A stretch of 64,000 nt of DNA, taken from NCBI RefSeq assembly GCF_004765805.1, contig NZ_SBIU01000003.1, forward strand, positions 682,001 through 746,000, read 5' to 3'. Below, one piece after another: positions 26,625-34,980 of the stretch (its first letter is position 1; each line of letters begins with the position of its first letter). Position numbers and translations under genes: made by a program. The notes beneath the pieces are model-generated. The model did not search any database. It was not told the origin of the DNA and saw nothing but the letters and a program-made list of their open reading frames with translations. The DNA is from Halorussus halobius (GTDB lineage Archaea; Halobacteriota; Halobacteria; Halobacteriales; Haladaptataceae).

Positions 26625-27965
26625 TCAACTGGGCGAGGTGGCGAGGTGTCGGCGCGCCGATTGCGTCCGTTCCGCGAGCGCTTCAGCCACCTGCTCGGCC
26701 TCCCGAATCCGCCCGGGAATCCCGGCTCTCGCGGTGTAGTTCGTGCAGAGGTGGACGCCATCGGGCGCGGAGATTCGGTCGAGCGCGGCCCAGCTTCGGT
26801 CGTAGGCGGGCATCCCGCGCCGGAGTCGGTGGACTGCGAGCGGTCGCGCCGACGCGCCCGTCAGCTCCTCGAACTCCGCGACCGCGACGGATTCGAGTCG
26901 CTCGTCGGACCACTCGACCGCTTCCGGGTTCTTGAACCCGCCGAGATAACAGGTGTGAACCCCGTCCCTGTCGAGCAGGCTGGCGTTCCACGTCGCGCCG
27001 AGCGTCCGGAAGTCCTCGTCGTACTGGACCTGAAAGCCCGCGCCGGTCAGGCCGGCGTCCGAGTGGAGGTGGACCACGACCTGTGGATTGTAGTTCAACT
27101 CGCGGAGCGCCTCGGCCGACTCGCGGACGGACTCGGGGTCGTCCGACCCGTCCGCGAGTCCCGCGAACAGGTCGGCGGTCACGTCGCCGGGCGTGGTCAC
27201 GACGAGTCGGTCGGCGCGCTCGATGCCGGCCGAGGTCCGGAGGACGAACGTCCCATCCTCGCGCCGGACGCTCTCGACCGGCGTGCCGAGGTGGACGCTG
27301 TCGGCGTGGGCGTCAGCGAGCGCTTCGGGGAGCCGTTGGAGGCCGGCGTCGAACGAGACGATTGGCGGGGTGTCGCGGTCGCTGCGAGTCCTCCGGAGGA
27401 GCTTCCGGGCGACCGAGACTAGCACGCTCCCCTCGATGCCCGCCGCGTCGAGCGCGCGCGACAGCGAGTACTCCATCGGCATCTCGTCGGGGTGGGAACC
27501 GTAGATGCCGCCGTACAGCGGTCCGACGTAGTACCGGGCGACCTCCGGGCCGAAGGTGCGGGTCAGGAACGCCTCGACCGTCTCGCCCTCGCGAGCGGCG
27601 TCGGTCAGCGGTTCGAGCAGCGCGCGGACCTTCCCGCGCCACGAGAGCAGGTCGGTTGCGAGGGCGTCTCGCGGGGACCGAGGCACCAGTCGGAGCCGCC
27701 CGTCGCGGTAGACGTACAGCGGGAGGTCGTCGGCCGCGCGCAGTTCGTCGCCCAGGGCCAGCGACTCGACGAGGTCCCCAATGCCGGGCGTGAGCCGGGT
27801 TCGCTGCGGCCCGAGGTCGAGGACTCGCCCCTCGACGCGTCGGCTCCGGACCACGCCGCCCGGTTCGTGGTCCGCCTCGAAGACGACGCTCTCGACGCCC
27901 GATTCGCGCAGGTAGTGGTGGACCGCGAGCCCGGAGACGCCCGCGCCCACGACGGCAACGGTCAT
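26625..27965 (-). CDS. hemG: Protoporphyrinogen oxidase, FAD-dependent
   Basis: 446 residues. MTVAVVGAGVSGLAVHHYLR is the FAD-binding Rossmann motif, followed by EADHEPGGVVRS and a typical PPO/amine-oxidase middle. The C-terminus has a FAD contact (PDGVHLCTNYTARAGIPGR). Oxidises protoporphyrinogen or coproporphyrinogen in haem synthesis; which one cannot be told. The inner ATG at 27965 removes seven non-family residues. Haloarchaea often place it near other hem genes; here only a possible GluTR-like fragment lies next to it. Confidence 0.88.
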   Translation of the reverse strand: MTVAVVGAGVSGLAVHHYLRESGVESVVFEADHEPGGVVRSRRVEGRVLDLGPQRTRLTPGIGDLVESLALGDELRAADDLPLYVYRDGRLRLVPRSPRDALATDLLSWRGKVRALLEPLTDAAREGETVEAFLTRTFGPEVARYYVGPLYGGIYGSHPDEMPMEYSLSRALDAAGIEGSVLVSVARKLLRRTRSDRDTPPIVSFDAGLQRLPEALADAHADSVHLGTPVESVRREDGTFVLRTSAGIERADRLVVTTPGDVTADLFAGLADGSDDPESVRESAEALRELNYNPQVVVHLHSDAGLTGAGFQVQYDEDFRTLGATWNASLLDRDGVHTCYLGGFKNPEAVEWSDERLESVAVAEFEELTGASARPLAVHRLRRGMPAYDRSWAALDRISAPDGVHLCTNYTARAGIPGRIREAEQVAEALAERTQSARRHLATSPS

Positions 27966-28027
27966 GTCCGGAACTGCTCGCCACACGGTCGTACGCTCAC
28001 CCCCGAACTGGTTCGGTCGGGCCGGGA

Positions 28028-28348
28028 CTACTCGACCAGCAGGTCGCGGACGGCCTCGGCGTCGGTGGCCTCGTCGCCGAGCGCGGCGGTCCAGCGGTCG
28101 GCCAGCGCGCCCGCGACGGACGCCGAGAGGGCGGCGACGATTCGTCGCTGTTCGGGCGTGACCTCGCCGCGCGCTTCGAGTCGCCCGAGCGCGTCGTCGA
28201 GTTCCCGACGCCGGACGCGTTCGACTCGCTCGCGAATCTCCGCGACCGCCGGGTCGGAGTCCGGGCGCGCGTCGGCGTTCGCCACCGTCCCAGCGTCCCC
28301 GGCGGGGCTGGCGGTCGAATCGTCACGGCGCTCCACGAGGTCGTTCAC
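28028..28348 (-). CDS. Small helical protein resembling the GluTR dimerisation domain
   Basis: 106 residues from a GTG. The helical region AEIRERVERVRRRELDDALG, LEARGEVTPEQRRIVAALSA and the following VAGALADRW resembles the C-terminal dimerisation domain of glutamyl-tRNA reductase, where a long helix with RxxELxxAL is followed by TPEQ and a helix. The catalytic and NADPH domains are absent. The frame is open farther upstream without ATG, so the N-terminus is unsure. It lies just upstream of hemG on the same strand, which fits a haem link, but the match is by eye only. Confidence 0.5.
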   Translation of the reverse strand: MNDLVERRDDSTASPAGDAGTVANADARPDSDPAVAEIRERVERVRRRELDDALGRLEARGEVTPEQRRIVAALSASVAGALADRWTAALGDEATDAEAVRDLLVE

Positions 28349-28486
28349 GCCTCCCGCTTCGAACGTCGGCCCCGAATCGACTATCCCGAACTCGTTCGGG
28401 TCGAATCGCGGCGACGCCCCGGATTCGACCGCGACGACTGCGGCTGCAGCCGAACGTTTTTCGCGGGTTCGCGAGACGCGGGTTTC

Positions 28487-28945
28487 GTGACCAACGACCG
28501 CGCAGACGCCGAAAACGACGACCTCGAAAGTTCGAGGCCCGACCACGCCGACCCCGAGCGCGCGGGCCAACTTCACCACGTCGAACTGTACGCCGACGAC
28601 CTCGACGCGTCGCTCGCGTTCCGGGACTGGCTGCTGGGCGAACTCGGCGACGACCGGAAGAACGACTGGGCGGGCGGTCGCTCGTGGCGACGCGGCCCGA
28701 CGTACCTCGTCCTCGTGGCGGCCGACCAGCGCGACCACCCGTTCGACCGGCGAGCGCCGGGGTTGAACCACCTCGCGTTCCACGCCGCCTCCCGCGAACA
28801 GGTCGACGACCTGACCGACGGCGTCCGCGAGCGCGACGACACCAGCCTCCGCCACGAGGACCGCCACCCCTTCGCGGGCGGCTACTACGCGCTCTACTGC
28901 GAGGGCCCCGAGGGCGTGAAAGTGGAGGTCGTCGGGCCGGAGTGA
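28487..28945 (+). CDS. VOC/glyoxalase family protein
   Basis: 152 residues. Two beta-alpha-beta-beta-beta units: HHVELYADDLDASLAFRDWL with a first His, and GLNHLAFHAASREQVDDLTD with the second, ending GYYALYCEGPEGVKVEVV where a Glu would be the third metal ligand. Small VOC enzymes act on methylglyoxal, extradiol substrates or drugs; no substrate can be named. GTG start after an AT-poor gap. Its stop is 7 bp before the convergent NUDIX-eIF2B gene. Confidence 0.82.
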   Translation: MTNDRADAENDDLESSRPDHADPERAGQLHHVELYADDLDASLAFRDWLLGELGDDRKNDWAGGRSWRRGPTYLVLVAADQRDHPFDRRAPGLNHLAFHAASREQVDDLTDGVRERDDTSLRHEDRHPFAGGYYALYCEGPEGVKVEVVGPE

Positions 28946-28951
28946 CCGCAC

Positions 28952-30322
28952 TCACTGCGCTCGCCAGTCGGCGAGTCCCCGCAGTTCGTCGCTCACCTCG
29001 CGAACCCCCTCGGCGTCGAGCACGCCGCGCTCGGTGATCACGCCCGCGAGGAGGTCGGCGGGCGTCACGTCGAAGGTCGGGTTGAGCGCGGCCACGTCGG
29101 CGTCGCCGTCGTAGACCGCCGCCGGGTCGCCGTCTTCCAGGTGGACCGCGTCGTCGGTCCGGACCTTGTCGCTTGCCGCGACCGCGTAGGTCGGGACGTC
29201 TTCGCGCGCCGCCGCGAGCGCGGCGGCGCGCGTGCCGGTCTTGTTGACGACTCGGCCGTCCGGGAGTACCGCGTCCGCGCCGACCACGACGGCGTCGACG
29301 TCCTCGGTCGCGAGGACGTGGGCCACGGCGGCGTCGGTGTGGAGGGTCACGTCGATGGCGGCGTTCGCGTCCGTGGCTGACGTCGCGTCGGCGCTACCGG
29401 GGGTCGCCTCGGCGCTGGCGGTTTCGTCGTCGTCTGCGGTCCCCGCGGCGCTCGCGTCCGCGAGCGCCGCCGCGACGTCCACGCCCTCCCGCGCTGGCCG
29501 GGACTCGGCCACGAACGCCGCGTCTGCGGCGGGAAGGGCGTCGAGGACCGTGCCCGACCGCGAGAGCGTCAGGACCGACCGGCCCCGAATCTCGGCGGCG
29601 GCGTTCGCGGCGGCCCGCTCGTCCGCGCGGAGCCCGCGCTCGATGCCCTCGCGGGCGGCCCGCTCGAGGGCTCGCGGCGTTCGCTCGTCGGTCGAGGCCA
29701 CTGCGTCGCCGACCCCCGAGGCCTCGGCCATCGCGCGATTCACGCGATTGGCGACCGCGGCCATGCTCGGTCGGGCCGCGACCAGTCGCTCGGCGATGGC
29801 GGTCAGGGCCGACCAGTCGCCCGTCCCCCGGGCGGCGAAGCTCCCCGCCCGGTCGCGGAGGACCTCGAGCGCGCGGACCGAGAGGTAGGCCGAGCCGTGC
29901 TCGGCGTCGCCGGCGACCGCCTCGATGGTCGGGGCGACCCGCGAGTAGGCCGCCCACAGCTCCGGCACCGTCTCGCGAGCGAGCAGTTCGGGTGGGTGGA
30001 GCCACTCGGCCTCGGCGGTCTCCCAGTCGAGGTCGGCGTCCCGACGGTCGCAGTCGAACAGGTACGGGTGGACGACCCACCGCACGTCCTGCTCGTCGTC
30101 GTCGACCGGAAACGGCGTCCCGGTCCGGGCGAGCGCACACGCGTCGAGCAGCCCGGTCTCCTCGGCTATCTCCTCGCGGGCCGCCCGGTCGGGGTCGCCC
30201 TCCGCGTGACCCGACACGCCGGCCCACAGCCCTCGATACGAGCCGACCGCCGCCGAGCGCCGGAGCGCGAGCACCTCGCCCCGGTTCCGGAGGAAGCAAG
30301 TCACGACGTGGGTCCCGTCCAT
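28952..30322 (-). CDS. NUDIX domain fused to eIF2B-alpha / ribose-1,5-bisphosphate isomerase-like domain
   Basis: 456 residues. NUDIX hydrolase at about 1-150 with the box GHAEGDPDRAAREEIAEETG, then an eIF2B-alpha/R15P-isomerase-like domain (about 165-456) with EGIERGLRADERAA, LTLSRSGTVLDAL, VVGADAVLPDGRVVNKTGTR and a C-terminal FDVTPADLLAGVITE. The second family includes archaeal isomerases that convert ribose-1,5-bisphosphate to ribulose-1,5-bisphosphate. A long acidic Ala/Thr/Asp insert lies around 300-330. The start overlaps the 3' end of the upstream gene by 22 bp. A role in nucleotide-sugar clean-up is inferred. Confidence 0.88.
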   Translation of the reverse strand: MDGTHVVTCFLRNRGEVLALRRSAAVGSYRGLWAGVSGHAEGDPDRAAREEIAEETGLLDACALARTGTPFPVDDDEQDVRWVVHPYLFDCDRRDADLDWETAEAEWLHPPELLARETVPELWAAYSRVAPTIEAVAGDAEHGSAYLSVRALEVLRDRAGSFAARGTGDWSALTAIAERLVAARPSMAAVANRVNRAMAEASGVGDAVASTDERTPRALERAAREGIERGLRADERAAANAAAEIRGRSVLTLSRSGTVLDALPAADAAFVAESRPAREGVDVAAALADASAAGTADDDETASAEATPGSADATSATDANAAIDVTLHTDAAVAHVLATEDVDAVVVGADAVLPDGRVVNKTGTRAAALAAAREDVPTYAVAASDKVRTDDAVHLEDGDPAAVYDGDADVAALNPTFDVTPADLLAGVITERGVLDAEGVREVSDELRGLADWRAQ

Positions 30323-32073
30323 GGTCGAGGCGTGGACCCCGAGCGGCTTGAGTCCGACGGAGACCGGACCGGGGACGCGAGGGACGGACCCGACGCGCCC
30401 ACCGTCGTCCCGTTGTCGGCCGGGGCGTCGCCGACCGTCGCCGGGTCGTCCGTCGTTGGAGCGTCGGTCGTCGTCGCGGTCCCCGCGTCACCTTCCGCGG
30501 CCGAACCGTCGGCCGCGACCGGGTCGGCGTCGGACCGGACCGCCGAGAGCTGGTCGACGGTCGGCGCGTTTACGACGGTGACGGTCGTCTCGTTCACGTC
30601 GAGGTAGAAGGCGTCGGCGAAGCCCCCTTCGTCGATTCGCCACGTGTTCGGGCCGACCTGCTCGCCGCCCCAGTACTCGACCACTCGCTCGTAGCCCGCG
30701 ACGAACTGCTGGGCGTCCTGCGGGGAGTCCCACGCCAGCCGCCAGACGTACCCCTGTTCGCCCGACTCGTTCTCGTAGACGTGAAGCCGGTCGCCGTCCC
30801 AGCCCGCCGAGTAGTCGGACTCGTAGTTCAGCGGGTCGAAGTCGCCGACGTTGCCCGTCTCGTTGTACTCGAACCACTCGTCGGGGGAGACGATCTGGGT
30901 GTCGCCCTGACTGTCGTAGTAGGGGTAGACGAACAGCATCAGCACCCCGACCTCGCCGACCCGTCCGTAGTCGGGCCGGTCGGGCGGTCGGACGCGCTCC
31001 CACGCGCCGGTCGCGGCGTCGTTCAGCGCCACGTCGGTCGGCGGGTCGGCCCGGTACCGCTCGGGGTGGATGACCTGCTCGGCGCTGGCCGGCGGGTCCT
31101 CGTACAGCGCGTTCACCGCGTCCCACCCGCCGAGGTTCCGGGCCAGCCGAACGAACGTCGGGCCGTCGCTGTACGGCTGGTAGGACAGCATGTAGACGCC
31201 GGCGTTGGCGAGGTCGCCCGCCCCGCCGCGCTCGGGCGCGTCGAGACAATCCCACGACCCGCCACACCGGCTCCGGTAGAGTCGCTCGACGTAGCTCGCG
31301 TCGCCCTCGACCAGCCCACGTACCGCGTTCGCCCGGTCGCGGAGTCGCGCGTCGAACGGGGCCGTCGAGAGGTCGAACTGCTGGTCCTGCCACGCGTGGA
31401 CCAGTTCGTGCGCCAGGGTGAGCTCGTCGATGGCGAGCGCGTCGGGGTCGTCCGAAACCACGACGATTTCGTCCGTCTCGGGGCTGTAGAACCCGAGGAC
31501 GCCGGTCCCCTGATTGCGGTTCTGGACCGCGATGGAATCGGCCTCCTCGTCGACGAGGAACATCGCCTCGAACTTCGCATTGTCGAACGCCCGGAGGTCC
31601 TCGGGGACCTGCTGGTTCGTCCGTCGTTCGCGGAACTGCTCGCGGCTCACCACCGACACGGGCACCTCCGCGTCGAACTCGACGCACCTGAGGGCCTCGA
31701 CGCGGGCGGTCGTCCGGGCGACGACCGCCTCGCGCTCGTCGCCCTCGACGCCGTCGCCGACGTCGACCGCCAGCGACTCGTCGTACCAGTAGCCGTTCTC
31801 CCACCCGACGACGTCCGACTCGGGGTCGGCCCGGTCGTCGGGCGGCGTGGCCGCGCACGCCGCGGTGGCGTTCACCGAGCCGTCCTGTCGGCCCGCCGCG
31901 CCGTCGTGTCCGGCCGCTCTATCGGCGGTCTGTCCGGTCGCACGGTCCCCGGTCGCGCCCGCGACCGGTTCGGATTCGGTCGCGAGCGCGCCCGCCGTCC
32001 CACCGACCACCCCGGAGGCGACCAGTAGGACGACCAGAAGCACGGTAGTCGTCCCGTTCGCGTACGTTGACAT
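30301..32073 (-). CDS. Hvo_1808-type surface protein with zincin-like motif
   Basis: 590 residues. Signal: TTTVLLVVLLVASGVVGGTA. A Thr/Asp-rich linker follows, then a globular domain with LTLAHELVHAWQDQQ (HExxH-type) and, about 45 residues on, RGLVEGDASYVE, where a Glu would be the third ligand of a gluzincin. Later parts read WDAVNALYEDPP and GEVGVLMLFVYPYYD. The C-terminus is a Ser/Thr/Asp tail without a PGF-CTF helix, so anchoring is unclear. Haloarchaeal homologues are annotated only as surface proteins; the peptidase idea is inference. Ends inside the start of the NUDIX-eIF2B gene. Confidence 0.8.
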   Translation of the reverse strand: MSTYANGTTTVLLVVLLVASGVVGGTAGALATESEPVAGATGDRATGQTADRAAGHDGAAGRQDGSVNATAACAATPPDDRADPESDVVGWENGYWYDESLAVDVGDGVEGDEREAVVARTTARVEALRCVEFDAEVPVSVVSREQFRERRTNQQVPEDLRAFDNAKFEAMFLVDEEADSIAVQNRNQGTGVLGFYSPETDEIVVVSDDPDALAIDELTLAHELVHAWQDQQFDLSTAPFDARLRDRANAVRGLVEGDASYVERLYRSRCGGSWDCLDAPERGGAGDLANAGVYMLSYQPYSDGPTFVRLARNLGGWDAVNALYEDPPASAEQVIHPERYRADPPTDVALNDAATGAWERVRPPDRPDYGRVGEVGVLMLFVYPYYDSQGDTQIVSPDEWFEYNETGNVGDFDPLNYESDYSAGWDGDRLHVYENESGEQGYVWRLAWDSPQDAQQFVAGYERVVEYWGGEQVGPNTWRIDEGGFADAFYLDVNETTVTVVNAPTVDQLSAVRSDADPVAADGSAAEGDAGTATTTDAPTTDDPATVGDAPADNGTTVGASGPSLASPVRSPSDSSRSGSTPRPWTGPTS

Positions 32074-32203
32074 TTCCCACGTTCCCCCGTGAGCGACACG
32101 GTAGCATCCGGCAAAAGGACACCGACGCCGGGACCGGCGACGAGCCCGGACGCCGGAGGACGCTTCGCACACGTTTTTCCGGTCGCCCGGCGAACCCACG
32201 CGC

Positions 32204-32728
32204 ATGCCCCGAATCGCGCTCGTCAGCGACACGCACGTACCCTCCCGCGCGGACGCCGTCCCGGCGTGGGTCGCCGACCGCGTCCGCGCGGCCGACCATA
32301 CCGTCCACGCGGGCGACCTCGACAGTCCGGACGCCTACGAGACCGTGGTCGACCTCGCGGACGGCGACCTCACGGCGGTCGCGGGGAACATGGACCCGGC
32401 GTCGCTCGACCTCCCCGAAGTCGCCACGCTCGACGTCGAGGGAGTCCGGTTCGTCGTCACCCACGGTATCGCCCGGTCGAGCGAGGAGTACGTCGCGACC
32501 ATCACCGAGGCCGTCGAGACACGACTCGACGGCGAGGGCGTCGCGGTCGCCGGTCACACTCACGCTCTCGTCGACGACGAGATGGCAGGCGTGCGCTTCC
32601 TGAACCCGGGGAGCGCGACCGGGGCGGACCCGGCCGAGCGCGCGACGATGCTGACGGTCGAGGTCGGAGACGGCGAGGTCGACGTGACCGCCTACGAGGA
32701 CGACGAGGAGGTCGACGTCGGCGAGTAG
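32204..32728 (+). CDS. YfcE/MJ0936-type phosphodiesterase
   Basis: 174 residues. Metal-binding motifs in order: ALVSDTHVPSR (DxH), HAGDLD, AGNMD (GNxD), VTHGIA, and GHTHALVDD (GHTH). This is the calcineurin-like fold of small archaeal phosphodiesterases using two Mn/Ni ions. Natural substrate unknown, possibly cyclic nucleotides. ATG at 32204 follows GAACCCACGCGC; the gene is divergent from the Hvo_1808-type gene. Confidence 0.92.
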   Translation: MPRIALVSDTHVPSRADAVPAWVADRVRAADHTVHAGDLDSPDAYETVVDLADGDLTAVAGNMDPASLDLPEVATLDVEGVRFVVTHGIARSSEEYVATITEAVETRLDGEGVAVAGHTHALVDDEMAGVRFLNPGSATGADPAERATMLTVEVGDGEVDVTAYEDDEEVDVGE

Positions 32729-32751
32729 TCGACGGATTCGACCGGCGCGGG

Positions 32752-33354
32752 TCAGTCCTCGGCGGGTTCGGCCGTCGCGGGGTCGCCGTGGTCGACCTCG
32801 GTCCCCAGCACGTCGAGGAACTGGGCGAGCCACTCGACGTGGTCGCTCCAGTCCCGACCCGTCACGAGGTTCCCGTCGGTGGTCACGCCGTCGTAGTACT
32901 CGCCGCCCGCGCCCTCCACGTCGGACTCGAGCGCGCTGTACGCCGAGCAGGTCCGACCCTCGATCACGTCGGCGGCCGCGAGAATCTGGGCCGCGTGACA
33001 GATGGCCGCGACCGGCTTGTCCGCCTCGAAGAAGTGTCGGACCGCGTCGAGGACCTCGTCGTGGGTCCGGAGGTACTCGGGCGCGCGCCCGCCGGGCAGG
33101 ACGAGGCCGTCGTAGTCGCTCGGGTCGACCTCGTCCATCGAGGCGGTCAACTGGAAGTCGTGCCCGCGTGACTCCACGTAGGTCTGGTCGCCCCGGAAGT
33201 CGTGGACCGCGGTCTTGACGACGTCGCCCGCCTCGCGCTCGGGACACACCGCGTCGACCTCGTGACCCACGGCCTGAAGCGCCTGAAACGGCACCATTAT
33301 CTCGTAGTCCTCGCCGAAGTCGCCCACTATCATCAGGAGTTGCGTACCGGACAT
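32752..33354 (-). CDS. DJ-1/PfpI family protein
   Basis: 200 residues. Flavodoxin-like fold with the nucleophile elbow KPVAAICHAAQILAAADVIE (Cys followed by His) and an upstream Glu in PEREAGDVVKT near position 42. LVLPGGRAPEYLRT precedes the elbow. Family members act as glyoxalases/deglycases, chaperones or proteases. Length and motifs fit the PfpI branch. Stand-alone gene downstream of the phosphodiesterase, convergent with it. Confidence 0.88.
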   Translation of the reverse strand: MSGTQLLMIVGDFGEDYEIMVPFQALQAVGHEVDAVCPEREAGDVVKTAVHDFRGDQTYVESRGHDFQLTASMDEVDPSDYDGLVLPGGRAPEYLRTHDEVLDAVRHFFEADKPVAAICHAAQILAAADVIEGRTCSAYSALESDVEGAGGEYYDGVTTDGNLVTGRDWSDHVEWLAQFLDVLGTEVDHGDPATAEPAED

Positions 33355-33526
33355 GGCACGTCGAAGTACGGCCGGGAAGCGAAAATAGGTGTCGCCGACC
33401 CCGCAGTTCCGTCCCGGGACCCGACCTGGACAGTTGGCCGGTGTCCATCGGCGTCGACTCGCGGTGAGCGACGCGCGGCCGACTATCGGTCGTCGCTACC
33501 GGACTCGGCGTCCAAGAAACGTCGAA

Positions 33527-34549
33527 TCAGGCCGGCGCGACGCCGGTCTCGCTCGCTTCGAGCAGTTCGTGGTAGCGGTTGCGGATGGTGACCTCGCTGA
33601 CCTGCGCGACCTCGCTGACCTCGGCCTGCGTGACCTTCTCGTTGGTCAGGAGCGGGCCGGCGTAGACGGCGGCGGCCGCCAGCCCCACGGGCGACTTGCC
33701 GCTGTGGATGCCCTGTCGCTTGGCGGTCCGGAGCAGTTCGCGGGCGCGGCGCTCGGCCTCGTCGGAGATGCCGAGGTCGCTGGCGAACCGCGCGACGTAC
33801 TGCTCGGGGTCGGCGGGCTGGATTCCGAGGTTGAGTTCGCGGACGATGTAGCGGTAGGTCCGCTTGAACTCCATCTCGTCGATGCGGCTCACGTTCGCCA
33901 CCTCGTCGATAGACCGGGGCGTGCCGGTCTGTCGGGCCGCCGCGTACACCGCGCTGGTGGCGACGCCCTCGATGGAGCGGCCGGGGAGGAGGTCCTCGTC
34001 GAGGGCGCGCCGGTAGATGACGCTGGCGGTCTCGCGGACCTCCTCGGGCAGGCCGAGCGCGCTCCCCATGCGGTCGATTTCGCCGAGCGCCTGCTTGAGG
34101 TTGCGCTCCTTGGAGTCGCGGGTCCGGAATCGCTCGTTCCACTTGCGGAGCCGCTGCATCTTCTGGCGCTGCTGGCTGCCCAGCGAGTTGCCGTACGCGT
34201 CCTTGTTCTGCCAGCCGATGTTGGTCGACAGCCCCTTGTCGTGCATCATCTTGGTCGTCGGGGCACCGACCCGGCTCTTCTCGTCTTTCTCCTTGGAGTC
34301 GAACGCCCGCCACTCCGGGCCGCGGTCGACCTGGTCCTCGTCGACCACGAGGCCACACTCCGCACAGACCGTCTCGCTCCCGTGGCTGGCGAGGTCGCCG
34401 CCACACTCGGGACAGACCTGCTGGTCCTCGCGTTCGACCGTCTCCTCGTCCTCGTCGGCTCGCTCGGGCTCGTTCGTTCGCTCTGTCTCGTCGGTCCGGC
34501 CGGTTACGCCGGCCCCTTCGTCGTAGCTCTGGATGCGCGTACTGGTCAT
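33527..34549 (-). CDS. tfb: Transcription initiation factor IIB (TFB)
   Basis: 340 residues. An acidic N-terminal tail is followed by a zinc ribbon (CPECGGDLASHGSETVCAEC splits into two CxxC pairs, about 43-62), a B-finger/linker (RVGAPTTKMMHDKGLSTNIG) and two cyclin repeats (about 150-240 and 250-335) that hold TBP-DNA and RNA polymerase. Haloarchaea have several TFBs; which one this is cannot be told. A TATA-like TTTAAGTAC lies about 95 bp above the ATG, so the mRNA has a leader of roughly 70 nt. Confidence 0.95.
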   Translation of the reverse strand: MTSTRIQSYDEGAGVTGRTDETERTNEPERADEDEETVEREDQQVCPECGGDLASHGSETVCAECGLVVDEDQVDRGPEWRAFDSKEKDEKSRVGAPTTKMMHDKGLSTNIGWQNKDAYGNSLGSQQRQKMQRLRKWNERFRTRDSKERNLKQALGEIDRMGSALGLPEEVRETASVIYRRALDEDLLPGRSIEGVATSAVYAAARQTGTPRSIDEVANVSRIDEMEFKRTYRYIVRELNLGIQPADPEQYVARFASDLGISDEAERRARELLRTAKRQGIHSGKSPVGLAAAAVYAGPLLTNEKVTQAEVSEVAQVSEVTIRNRYHELLEASETGVAPA

Positions 34550-34980
34550 GGATGGATGGGTTGGGAGGTGCTCCGGGAGGGGAGAAATCCTGAAGAAGCT
34601 CCGGACACCTCGCTTCCTAACCATCGGTAAGGCCGGTAAGTACTTAAACCTTTTGCTGCCGTGTCCGTCTCGCGCACTCGAATCCGGCAGATTCGGCCGG
34701 TAGCGTCGATTCGCTGAAGTGGCCGATAACCAGCGATAGAGACCATTTACGTGGCGGTAATGGGAGCCACTCACGCGACTTCTCGAAACTTTGGTCTTGT
34801 CTGTATTAGACAATATCGTTGCGCTCCGGCCGGTGTCACGCGTCGGCCTAGGTCGCCGCTCGCCCGCCGGACACCGGCCGCTGCCTCGCGAGGTCGGGCG
34901 ACCGGCATCGAGGAGTACCGTCGCCCGCTCGGGGAAAAGAGGACAAAACCCATATGTTCCGGGTAGGTGTACGCGAGTGT
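34550..34980. promoter_or_regulatory. 431-bp divergent gap between tfb and the ASST gene
   Basis: No gene. The left part holds the tfb leader and TATA (about 34640-34650). A perfect 6-bp inverted repeat TTGTCT-GTATT-AGACAA is at 34797-34813, a possible operator. The right part holds the promoter of the ASST gene (CCCATATGTTCC, about 34949-34960). The middle is GC-rich and shows nothing else. Confidence 0.45.
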
